Assembly: GCA_937911265.1 (NCBI GenBank)
Contig: CALDRG010000028.1
Span: forward strand, 1 to 33,280
Length of the DNA stretch: 33,280 bases
Reading direction: 5' to 3'
Source of the DNA: Thalassarchaeum sp002495735
GTDB lineage: Archaea; Thermoplasmatota; Poseidoniia; Poseidoniales; Thalassarchaeaceae
Part shown: piece by piece, positions 26,401-32,812 of the stretch
Position numbering within the stretch: the first letter of the stretch is position 1
Layout of the letters: every line of letters starts with the position of its first letter
Position numbers and translations under genes: made by a program
Notes under the pieces: generated by a model
Databases searched by the model: none
Told to the model about the DNA's origin: nothing
What the model saw: only the letters and a program-made list of their open reading frames with translations

Positions 26401-27838
26401 AACCGACAGAGTCGGTCACATTGCCCCTGCTGCCATCGTCGGATTCCGAGGGCGGGAGCTCGGAACGGTTCTCGTGAAAGTGGATGTGCAGATCAGTCCT
26501 CTGATCGGCCCAATACTCAATAGTAGTCAGTCCATTCTCGCCGTCGACTAGACCGTTCTCCGGCAGCACGCTGTCCGTTCTGATGATGATGTCGACCTCC
26601 TCTGGGATGATGACTGCGTCTTTGTTGGGGTGGAATGAAAGTTCAACGTAGGCCAACTCCCAGAGATCCCTGTCGCCGTTATCGTCCGGAGGAGAGAAGT
26701 GTAGGTATCCAAAGCCGGCGGCTACCCCGCAGTTCAACTCTATATGTGAGGCATACAGCAACTCATCGGGCGAGTATCGATCAGGGCAATCGGACTGACC
26801 GGGAGTTCTGATCTCGATGGCGTAGGGCGCTGAGATCGAGGCGAAGGTGATGCCGGATTCGTCGACTCCCGAGCCAATGATTCCAAGAGTGAATGCCTGA
26901 ATGAGGGTGAACAACAGGTCGCTGCTGGCTTCCGAGATATCGAAGTAGAATCTCTCGATTCCGATTCGGAGAATGAAGTCCTCGGGTTGGGTGTTGAATC
27001 TCGAGTCAACTACCCAGATGTAGGATTCGCCTTCTTCGAGGGCAAGTATGGAGTCTTGACCGGAATATGCGAAGGCCTTGATTAAAGATACCTGCAGTGA
27101 GTCCATTTGATTCCAGTCTGGGTCGTTCCGGCTGGAGTCTAGTACCTTGACCGCATACGAAATGCCGGGCTCGATCCACAGCACCCCTTCTTCGAATCCC
27201 CAGCCGCCCAGGAACTCCCAAGAGATTTTCAGTCCGACCTCGATGTCATCGTCCCCATCATTATCGATGTCGACTTCGTGCAGAAGCGGATCGGAGTTGA
27301 TGTCGAATAGAGAAAGCAGGTTAGCAGAGAATGTCACCACCTCATAGCTCTGAATCGTGTTACCCTCGAGGTCGATGTACTCCGTCCAGATTACGTAATC
27401 GGTCAGATTTATCAGAGTCTGCCAGATGTTGTCAACCTGTCCGGGAGGACCGCTGTTGGGGTTCAACAGCAGGTTGTAGGGCCCCGGATGCTGGGGTTGC
27501 GGTGGGGCGGTCGTCACCATACTCGCTCCATCTATGGTCCCATTCACATTGGCGAGAGGGTCGGAGGGTCCGGTCGGCATTACCGAGTTGAAGATTCCTT
27601 CGATGGTCGGTTGGGCCAGTTGCGCAACGGAGTTGCTATCCAGCATCTCTTGGCGTTCCTCGAGTACTTTGGACAGTTGACCAAGTACCTCAAAGTCCTG
27701 AGATTCTATTCTCGCCTCGCCGCTCACCGCAGAGAAGGGAGAAAGGATGGGGAGCAAGAACAGCAGGGCCATCAGCAGGGTATGCGAATTGTTCGCCCTC
27801 GGCGCCCTACAGACTAGTCGGACACCAGTGTTGCCCAT
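23453..27838 (-). CDS. Very large secreted protein of unknown function
   Basis: 1461 residues. A long basic N-region (MGNTGVRLVCRAPR) and hydrophobic core (LLMALLFLLPILSPFSAVSG) form a signal peptide ending near residue 40. The rest is beta-rich and acidic. Around 190-199 a DIDNDGDDDIEVG segment resembles a calcium-binding DxDxDG loop. Related segments recur: near 683-712 (VSVQIGSSSHPVMLGDHLL) and 848-877 (IEAQISNSTEPVRMTGDHFL), and several strands begin with a D(V/I)P motif (RDVPTAIVL, SDIPDIISI, QDIPETVDL, TDVPGWINL), so internal duplication is likely. The C-terminus (FSSAILTILATFMGGD) is mildly hydrophobic and may touch the membrane. No enzyme motif was found. Only two Cys follow the signal peptide in the first third and few after. 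Confidence 0.8.
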   Translation of the reverse strand: MGNTGVRLVCRAPRANNSHTLLMALLFLLPILSPFSAVSGEARIESQDFEVLGQLSKVLEERQEMLDSNSVAQLAQPTIEGIFNSVMPTGPSDPLANVNGTIDGASMVTTAPPQPQHPGPYNLLLNPNSGPPGQVDNIWQTLINLTDYVIWTEYIDLEGNTIQSYEVVTFSANLLSLFDINSDPLLHEVDIDNDGDDDIEVGLKISWEFLGGWGFEEGVLWIEPGISYAVKVLDSSRNDPDWNQMDSLQVSLIKAFAYSGQDSILALEEGESYIWVVDSRFNTQPEDFILRIGIERFYFDISEASSDLLFTLIQAFTLGIIGSGVDESGITFASISAPYAIEIRTPGQSDCPDRYSPDELLYASHIELNCGVAAGFGYLHFSPPDDNGDRDLWELAYVELSFHPNKDAVIIPEEVDIIIRTDSVLPENGLVDGENGLTTIEYWADQRTDLHIHFHENRSELPPSESDDGSRGNVTDSVGWLRGMPAGSLSPGEIERVFRMLGSDGSQSQLPGELPSRLGLILGIKNFSRDNSENVDDPTLPVNPANPPKTLILLRSVQSVEEIDYDSWFLREGASGDHRKIHISARDVPTAIVLYGSFELGGGAAVDNSLDSEDSLDFVSKIVDNVLINIVDLFLDIGNVLNDIPSAVVDVISGGLDGTSGLQGRTFHLLLTDNWLVTRADMPIQSVSVQIGSSSHPVMLGDHLLLAKDRGLETVNGRNGPIDPLVPVAASIRFSGLVAFSLVDDDELDEQLMSLRTSSNEAFGFTYIEHPSEMLEGASFQALTLSDIPDIISIQVSSSGMEYLASTGIESIVYTGMDGTQRQAATIIGVPDSFSTTSGIITGWSSSTPISSIEAQISNSTEPVRMTGDHFLFHHDQITGTSSISARLTGLSEISWTEPIEMGASGPTGRGTAQISVSGDRALSINVDHAPTVGGDSLSVMASIDPLPSTVGIQIPTGSDSGSSLDVPEFNTSNGLSGVAFFISGFADLGRSVNSVLSGITSDISTSSESDEDFSFGLQLEADSTFDLTVEAVHGDGSIKAPTWVHGVAFKASPTGISDGFHLRIWLPELPPLIDFSITRQNKLNGQDWGISMGLEGWVPAHSELMVQIYGINGQDLLLTLQGLTVGAPTNLGLDAVFEIRSVGEITEVTTSTHYVLSERLDWVHVLLINREAGSRTEVMIQDIPETVDLQASIGTAISIDMTVPEQYRRDGSAVGAIMMQQMQWLDSAWWPATVFLTDVPGWINLTTAPSLEFDITQNLAFQGTPTLDFRASAEGMSLYIEVFGRAINKRGDTILLAEGMSDFMSISTTQTFGLSIRSGGDGVERLYIRMSNVPVTPPLVLEEMEALGENLQRATVNIREIVGPYSIIEVDDVQGERIIVSARASAVIEGHEFDLRGVLLDAQVTDGIPTGTTLGVNGLASDLSLLNMVPGMSGSTKHVMVIEPFSSAILTILATFMGGD

Positions 27839-27841
27839 GCT

Positions 27842-27860
27842 CGCACCTCCTAGAGGTGCG
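27842..27860 (-). promoter_or_regulatory. Stem-loop enclosing the ribosome binding site of the next gene
   Basis: On the minus strand cgcacctc-tag-gaggtgcg forms a perfect 8-bp stem with a 3-base loop, ending three bases before the ATG of the 1461-residue secreted protein. The 3' arm contains GGAGGTG, the only Shine-Dalgarno-like sequence for that gene, and the 5' arm (cacctc) has the same sequence as the 16S rRNA tail. Folding would hide the binding site, suggesting translational control. Confidence 0.5.
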
Positions 27861-27863
27861 CTA

Positions 27864-27878
27864 TAGGGTATTGCCCTA
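27864..27878. other. Second short inverted repeat in the same gap
   Basis: Plus strand tagggta-t-tgcccta: 7-base arms around one central base with a single T/G mismatch, next to the stem-loop at 27842-27860. Together they fill much of the 82-base gap after the PKD protein gene. Function unknown. Confidence 0.35.
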
Positions 27879-27920
27879 CAGGAACCGGCTTTGCATCGAA
27901 TAACCGAGACTGTAGGTGAA

Positions 27921-30305
27921 TCATCCTAGGCTGATTGATTCAATCGAGCCGCAGTGAGGGCAAGCTGTCCTAGCGGCGTCGACTCCAGGGGGCAGTTCGA
28001 CTTCGAACTTCTTGTCGCACGAAGAGCAATTCTGGCGAACTTTTCGGTCCGGCTCCGACTCAATCTCCTCAGGTTGGAAGACCTCAGTTTCGTCCTCACC
28101 AGGAGACCAGTTTGACGCGGTTTCCTCAGTCTGAGAATCGTGCAAGTAATCGACGTCCTCTCTCTCGACAGAGTCATCTTCATCGAACTCGGATAGGATT
28201 TCTCTGGCAGGACTTGGGCCTGAGAAATCCTCTTCTTCGGATGACTGTAGCAGCGCTGCGATATCGGGATCCAGTTCCTCCCCCTCAGGTTCACCCATTG
28301 CAGTGGAGATACCTTGGGTCGAACCTGACATCCCGCTCGAGAAGTCACCGAAGACCTGCTGGGCAGGCTGCTCGATATGCACGGCGGGCTCTGCTCCGCC
28401 CCACATGGCCTTCTGCTCCTCAATCGAGGGGACCGCGGATACAGGCTGCTCGGACTCATTATCCTCGGCAATCATCGCTGCGAGTCTGCGATTTGACATG
28501 AATCTCCAAGTCAACAAAGCAATCAGAATTACCGCTATGAGGGCACCTGCGGCCATGAGTCCTAGCTGCATCAAATCCAATTCATCATCCTCGATGCCGC
28601 TGAGCACATTGACCAGCACCTCAAACTCGGAAACCAGCCCGGCGTCGTTCTCGATCTGGCAGACTACAGTCATGGGGCCTGAGGCGCCGTAGCTCCACAG
28701 CACCGAGTCACCAAAGCCATCGTCGTCGTTCCTCGGGTCGCCGTCGGAATCGGAGTCTACATTACTATCGAAATCCCACGAGAACAACAGGTTGTTCGAC
28801 TCGGCATCGCTGACGTTGGCCTCGAAGCGGAAGGTTTGGCCTATCTGCAGGTTCACCTCCTCCTGGTGCGTTCCGATGACCGGCAGGGTGGAGTCGTACA
28901 GATCGATAGTTGCGGTGTCCTCGGAAACCATGCCCGAGTTGTCGGTGACCTTCAGAGTGATGGTGTGGAGTCCGGCGGAGTAACTGGAGTTGAATAAGTG
29001 GTTGAACACGGTTGCTCCTTCATCGCTGCCCGAATTGGTCCGTATCAGAACATCATCGACGAACCACTCAATCGTGGCGATGCCCCAATTATCGCTCACC
29101 TGCCCACTGAGTACCACATCGTCCCCGTATGTGCGTTCTAGTATCGCAGAGACTCCAATGCTCACTTCGGGCTCGGAGATGTCTGCGACCTCAATTGACT
29201 GATACGAGCTGGCGCTACGCGCGTCAATCGCCACTACAGTGAGTCTGATGGTGACATTAGTCGGGCCTGGCCAGCTGACACTCACAGACGACCCTACAGT
29301 GTCATCTATTCCGTCCCCGTTGGTGTCCCAGTGGAAGCCAGACTCGAGGATCTGGCCAGAGTTGTTTGGAGTCTGCGTAGCGTCCAGAGTGACAATGTCG
29401 CCGACGTTGATTATCTCAAGAGAGACGTCACCGCTGATTACCGGTTCCAGCACCGGGGTCAGAGTGAGTGTCACTGTGACTGCGATATCCTCGGTTCCAG
29501 CACCTCCTCCAGCAGGACCTGCCCTGTTATCGACCACCAGATAGAGGTCCTCGCCCTCATAAATATCGGTGGCCATCCAGACCATGTCACGTTCCTGAAT
29601 GATGAGTAGCAAATCGGTGCCCTCAACGCGTGCGGCTGCGGTACCGCCCTGCTCGTACAGGGTCACCTGCGAGGAGGTCATCAGGAAGATGTCGGGAGCT
29701 CCCTCCATGGTGTTGGCCTCCATCCTGACCTGAGTGCCAGCGTCTACTACGAACGGTCCGTGTAGTACCGAGTGCTCACCGGGGTCGAGTCGAACGATGG
29801 TGTCGGCGAGGGTGAACGGCCCTGGAGTAATCATTTCCGAATCGAGTGCGATTGATGCTGTCGAACCTCCCTGGGCGCCACCTCCTCCGTCCTGAGGGTG
29901 GGCTAGGTTGTCGAGGACGAGGTACCATCGAGTCATCTCCCTATCGTCAGGGACTGTCCAGTGCCAGGAACCGGTTCCGTTGAAGTCCTCGAATACCGAG
30001 TTCCTCTCCCAAATTGAATCGCTGCGGTAGGACTGCTCGTTCTGGTACACTGAAATCGAGTTGACCGAGAACATGAGGATATCTATTTCAGAATCAGTGG
30101 TCAAATCGAAGGAGAGAATGTCGCCGGGCTCCAACTCTCCCAAATCGACCCTTACGCATGACTGATCATCGAGATCCCAATTTGCCGGCATCATCGACTG
30201 GTCGGCGTTGACGCATGAGATGACACCTTTCGCCTCTGCTTGAGCCAGAGGTGCTGAACTGACCAACAGTAGGGCGATTAGCAGGGTGGCAGACACTCGA
30301 CGCAC
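27921..30305 (-). CDS. PKD/Ig surface protein with cytoplasmic zinc-ribbon tail
   Basis: 794 residues. Signal peptide 1 to about 23. Two similar N-terminal beta domains follow (about 40-160 and 165-285), each with a DI(L/F)(M/L) segment and ending WYLVLDN or LYLVVDN plus a Gly-rich loop, like bacterial pre-peptidase C-terminal domains. Three PKD/Ig-like domains then run to about 570 (FHWDTNGDGIDD, WFVDD, SWDFDSNVDSDSDGDP). A membrane span lies at about 579-600, followed by a long acidic tail and a zinc ribbon: Cys760-X2-Cys763 and Cys782-X2-Cys785 (CPHCGS). The zinc ribbon should be cytoplasmic. The start is GTG without a Shine-Dalgarno box. It is the first of the surface-protein block; function unknown, possibly adhesion or sensing. 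Confidence 0.87.
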   Translation of the reverse strand: MRRVSATLLIALLLVSSAPLAQAEAKGVISCVNADQSMMPANWDLDDQSCVRVDLGELEPGDILSFDLTTDSEIDILMFSVNSISVYQNEQSYRSDSIWERNSVFEDFNGTGSWHWTVPDDREMTRWYLVLDNLAHPQDGGGGAQGGSTASIALDSEMITPGPFTLADTIVRLDPGEHSVLHGPFVVDAGTQVRMEANTMEGAPDIFLMTSSQVTLYEQGGTAAARVEGTDLLLIIQERDMVWMATDIYEGEDLYLVVDNRAGPAGGGAGTEDIAVTVTLTLTPVLEPVISGDVSLEIINVGDIVTLDATQTPNNSGQILESGFHWDTNGDGIDDTVGSSVSVSWPGPTNVTIRLTVVAIDARSASSYQSIEVADISEPEVSIGVSAILERTYGDDVVLSGQVSDNWGIATIEWFVDDVLIRTNSGSDEGATVFNHLFNSSYSAGLHTITLKVTDNSGMVSEDTATIDLYDSTLPVIGTHQEEVNLQIGQTFRFEANVSDAESNNLLFSWDFDSNVDSDSDGDPRNDDDGFGDSVLWSYGASGPMTVVCQIENDAGLVSEFEVLVNVLSGIEDDELDLMQLGLMAAGALIAVILIALLTWRFMSNRRLAAMIAEDNESEQPVSAVPSIEEQKAMWGGAEPAVHIEQPAQQVFGDFSSGMSGSTQGISTAMGEPEGEELDPDIAALLQSSEEEDFSGPSPAREILSEFDEDDSVEREDVDYLHDSQTEETASNWSPGEDETEVFQPEEIESEPDRKVRQNCSSCDKKFEVELPPGVDAARTACPHCGSIESISLG

Positions 30306-30408
30306 GCAGAACGGTTCGCCCTCTGCTTTTGAATCGTATCGCAGTCGCGTTCATCCCATGCTCAAGCGATTGGGGGTGAGTTATGAGTCCGTGAACGAGA
30401 AAGCGGCT

Positions 30409-30690
30409 TCACGAGTTACGCGGAATGGGAGTGGAGGGGAACCATCGGAGAAGCACGACATCACCTATCGATCTGACCCAATTCCAGGGAATTGCGACAT
30501 GAATTCGGCCCTCGACAAGATCAGCGGGGGGGTCGGCCACGAAGATGTGCGTGCAGGTCCAGCCGTCTGTGTCGATGACCGTATCGTGGACTGTTCCGAG
30601 CAGCCTTCCGCTAGGCATGATGACGGGGAGCCCGCGAATCTCAGACACCTGACGGTCTGCCATCAGTTGCTGCCGAGAATGAACAGGCAT
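30409..30690 (-). CDS. PRC-barrel domain protein
   Basis: 93 residues from the ATG at 30690. The core VSEIRGLPVIMPSGRLLGTV, then HDTVIDTDG, is the archaeal PRC-barrel pattern (strand, G-PV, -G-LG-V-D-VID), and the whole protein is essentially one domain. PRC-barrels occur in RNA processing (RimM) and in archaeal cell-division proteins of the CdpB type that act with SepF and FtsZ; ftsZ lies about 1 kb away on the other strand, which makes the latter tempting but unproven. Starts at TTG 30693 or ATG 30663 are also possible; the last begins MADRQVSEI, right at the domain edge. It lies 22 bases after L15e. Confidence 0.8.
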   Translation of the reverse strand: MPVHSRQQLMADRQVSEIRGLPVIMPSGRLLGTVHDTVIDTDGWTCTHIFVADPPADLVEGRIHVAIPWNWVRSIGDVVLLRWFPSTPIPRNS

Positions 30691-30712
30691 CAATCTGACG
30701 GCCGAAGGGGGC

Positions 30713-31300
30713 TCACTTGCCGCGATTTTTGTTGGCCTTCAGGCTGGGCCGTAATTTCTCGGCTCCCTTGCCCTTGTTGAGCAGACCTCGCCCGCGCTTG
30801 CCGGCACTAGTCTTTCCACGGAACGCACGCCCGCGGTGGCTGTTGCCGCTGGACACCCATCCAAGTTGCTTGTCCGACTTAATCACAGGGTGTGCCGGAT
30901 CCAGCATGATGACCTCGTAGAACTTGTTCTTTCCATCTTGGCCTACCCAATACGAGTTGAGTACCTCGAGGTTCGGGTAGCGCCTGTTGACTCGCTCCTC
31001 TGCCATCCGCTGAATCGACTTGGCCATTGTAATCTTCTTGATGCCGGACTTGGAAGGCTTGCGCTTCATGTGGACCTTGCTCTTGCGCAGTCCACCTCGG
31101 CGCACGCGGGTCCTAACGACAACTACTCCCTGCTTGGCCTTGTAGCCAACCCGTCGAGCCGCGTCGATGCGGGTGGGTCTCTCGATTCTCTGGAACACAG
31201 GCTCTCGCCTCCAGCCCGCCATGCGGTCGCGCCGATACCTAGGTGGTAGTGATGCCTTTGGGGTCTTCCAGAGTGACCTAACATGCTGTTGAACACCCAT
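30713..31300 (-). CDS. rpl15e: Large-subunit ribosomal protein L15e
   Basis: 195 residues, normal for archaeal L15e. The sequence is strongly basic, with family stretches ARRVGYKAKQGVVVVRTRVR, RKPSKSGIKK, RYPNLEVLNSYWVGQDGK, YEVIMLDPAHPVIKSD, and a C-terminal SSGNSHRGRAFRGKTSAGKR. L15e is an archaeal/eukaryotic 50S/60S protein with no bacterial homologue. The open frame extends 46 codons upstream into the tRNA gene, but MGVQQHVRSLWKTPKAS is the true N-terminal type; GAGGT lies about 8 bases before its ATG. Confidence 0.96.
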   Translation of the reverse strand: MGVQQHVRSLWKTPKASLPPRYRRDRMAGWRREPVFQRIERPTRIDAARRVGYKAKQGVVVVRTRVRRGGLRKSKVHMKRKPSKSGIKKITMAKSIQRMAEERVNRRYPNLEVLNSYWVGQDGKNKFYEVIMLDPAHPVIKSDKQLGWVSSGNSHRGRAFRGKTSAGKRGRGLLNKGKGAEKLRPSLKANKNRGK

Positions 31301-31336
31301 TGTCAGACCTCGTTGCGGCCTGCCGACCAAACCCCC

Positions 31337-31343
31337 CTTTATC
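31337..31343 (-). promoter_or_regulatory. Possible TATA box for L15e
   Basis: Minus strand gataaag, about 40 bases before the L15e ATG, between the tRNA-Tyr 3' end and the gene. A start about 25 bases downstream would leave a short leader that still contains the GAGGT ribosome binding site. Based on position and sequence only. Confidence 0.35.
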
Positions 31344-31383
31344 AGTCTGCCCACATTGCTCCAAGAGAGACTGAGCGAGTTAT

Positions 31384-31488
31384 TGGTCCGCGCTCCCGGA
31401 CTTGAACCGGGGACCCCCTGATGGCTGCCTACAACCATGTTGTTTCCAGTCTACAGTCAGGTGCTCTAGCCAACTGAGCTAAGCGCGG
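31384..31488 (-). tRNA. tRNA-Tyr (GUA) with intron at 37/38, CCA encoded
   Basis: The gene runs from 31488 down to 31384. Acceptor arms CCGCGCT / AGCGCGG pair fully, with C1-G72 and A73, the archaeal tRNA-Tyr identity set; CCA follows at 31386-31384. D arm GCTC/GAGC, anticodon stem CCTGA/TCAGG and T arm CCCGG-TTCAAGT-CCGGG are all perfect. The 5' exon (31488-31451) ends in the anticodon GTA plus G37. A 28-base intron (31450-31423) follows, then the 3' exon from A38 (31422). A bulge-helix-bulge forms: CUGU (32-35) pairs with intron GCAG, with 3-base bulges AG^A and CC^A, cut after the second base by archaeal tRNA endonuclease. The intron has its own ACAAC/GTTGT hairpin. The L15e reading frame that enters this gene is an artefact. 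Confidence 0.97.
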
Positions 31489-31511
31489 TTATGCCAGTGG
31501 AGCGCCCTCCT

Positions 31512-31520
31512 GCTTATCTC
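31512..31520 (-). promoter_or_regulatory. Possible TATA box for tRNA-Tyr
   Basis: Minus strand gagataagc, centred about 28 bases before the first tRNA base, the usual archaeal TATA distance. It shares ataag with the elements before L15e and DUF63. Confidence 0.4.
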
Positions 31521-31522
31521 GC

Positions 31523-31543
31523 TTTCCGGAGAGACTCCGAAAA
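31523..31543. promoter_or_regulatory. Inverted repeat in the tRNA-Tyr/ftsZ divergent region
   Basis: Plus strand ttt-c-cggag-aga-ctccg-a-aaa: arms of nine positions with one mismatch and a 3-base loop. It lies just upstream of the tRNA TATA-like element and about 100 bases before ftsZ, in the only divergent gap of the window (31489-31644). It might be an operator; nothing else supports that. A second short palindrome (acttc-gt-gaagt, 31597-31608) lies about 37 bases before ftsZ, and a ttaagaa at 31577-31583 could be the ftsZ TATA box. Confidence 0.35.
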
Positions 31544-31644
31544 TCGCCTCGGTCAGCCTGTCACATCCCTCAACGGTTAAGAAGGCCGAGAACCGCACTT
31601 CGTGAAGTAGGCAGCAATGCTAGGGATGCACTGGGGTAGGATGG

Positions 31645-32760
31645 ATGGTTGAGGCTCCGGCATCAGTGATTGATCAGATACCCGATGGTAGGATTCCAAC
31701 AGCGCTGACAGATAGGGAGCTCGAATCGTACGGACCGCCAGACCCGCGCATCCTAGTCTGCGGTTGTGGAGGCTCTGGCAATAACACGATGAATCGGATA
31801 ACTCACATCGGCGTTGAGGGAGCTGTCACCGTAGCAATCAACACCGACAAGCAGCACCTCGACCACACAAGGGCGATGCAGAAGTTGCTGGTCGGCAGGC
31901 ACATCACCCGTGGACTCGGTGCCGGAGGAGATCCGGTCACCGGACGACGCTGTGCTGAGGCCGGTAGGGACGTCATCACGAAGATTGTCGGCGGGGCCGA
32001 CCTAGTGTTTGTCACTGCTGGATTAGGCGGAGGCACTGGAACCGGGATTGCCCCAATCGTGGCAGAGGAGGCCAAGCGCTCCGGAGCTCTAGTCGTGGCC
32101 GTCGTAACGACTCCATTCTCAGTCGAGCGTAGACAGAGAATGCAGAGAGCGCTGGAGGGACTCGAACTGCTCAGGAAGGCAGCCGACGCAGTGCTGATAC
32201 TGGACAACAACAGACTTCTCCACTTCGTCCCGAACCTTCCTCTCAATGAAGCCTTCAGCATCATGGACCAGCTCATCGCAGAGATTGTCAAGGGAGTGGT
32301 CGAGACCATCACCCTGCCGAGCCTGATTAACCTCGACTTCGCAGACGTCCGAGCCATCATGAAGGGCGGGGGCGTGACGATGATGCTCTATGGTGAGAGC
32401 GACCAAGGGGCAGAGGAGGTAGTTCATGAGTCCCTCAACCACCCGCTTCTCGACATTGAGATAGACGGGGCGACCGGTGCTCTCATCCACGTTACGGGCG
32501 GTCCGTACATGACACTGGAGCAGGCTAATCAGGTCTGTGATCTGATGACAGCAAGACTCTCTCCAGATGCCAACGTCATCTTCGGAGCTAGGCAGGACCC
32601 GGCCTTTGGAGACACCATCAAAGTGATGTCAATAATCACTGGAGTTGCCAACAGCCGGCTCGAAAGTGAGATGATGAGCGCAGATATGCTCGGAGAGGCT
32701 CTCAATATTTCAAGAAAGACTCGCAGTACCACGGAAGGCGGATTTCATCGATTCGATTGA
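31645..32760 (+). CDS. ftsZ: Cell-division GTPase FtsZ (archaeal)
   Basis: 371 residues. The tubulin/FtsZ GTPase features are complete: ILVCGCGGSGNNTMNR at 36-51, the tubulin signature LGGGTGTG at 127-134, and the synergy-loop NLDFADVRAIMKGGG at 229-243 with the catalytic acidic residues Asp231 and Asp234. FtsZ polymerises at mid-cell into the division ring. The N-terminal 30 residues are acidic and variable; the C-terminus (RKTRSTTEGGFHRFD) resembles the tail that binds SepF or other anchors. The sequence alone does not separate FtsZ1 from FtsZ2. An out-of-frame ATG lies four bases before the start; no strong Shine-Dalgarno box is seen. It is divergent from tRNA-Tyr. Confidence 0.96.
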   Translation: MVEAPASVIDQIPDGRIPTALTDRELESYGPPDPRILVCGCGGSGNNTMNRITHIGVEGAVTVAINTDKQHLDHTRAMQKLLVGRHITRGLGAGGDPVTGRRCAEAGRDVITKIVGGADLVFVTAGLGGGTGTGIAPIVAEEAKRSGALVVAVVTTPFSVERRQRMQRALEGLELLRKAADAVLILDNNRLLHFVPNLPLNEAFSIMDQLIAEIVKGVVETITLPSLINLDFADVRAIMKGGGVTMMLYGESDQGAEEVVHESLNHPLLDIEIDGATGALIHVTGGPYMTLEQANQVCDLMTARLSPDANVIFGARQDPAFGDTIKVMSIITGVANSRLESEMMSADMLGEALNISRKTRSTTEGGFHRFD

Positions 32761-32812
32761 GGGTGAACCAGAACGGAGTAAGTCTCAAACGGGGGAGATT
32801 GGGGGCGAAACC

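Noticed and set aside
30286..30780. 164-codon plus-strand open frame
   Set aside because: It lies antisense to the PRC-barrel gene and the starts and ends of its neighbours; no family features.
31301..31438. Upstream extension of the L15e frame
   Set aside because: It runs into the tRNA-Tyr gene and its residues do not resemble L15e; the ATG at 31300 gives the family N-terminus.
31803..32360. Minus-strand open frame of 185 codons inside ftsZ
   Set aside because: Complete antisense overlap with a clear FtsZ gene; low-complexity translation typical of shadows.
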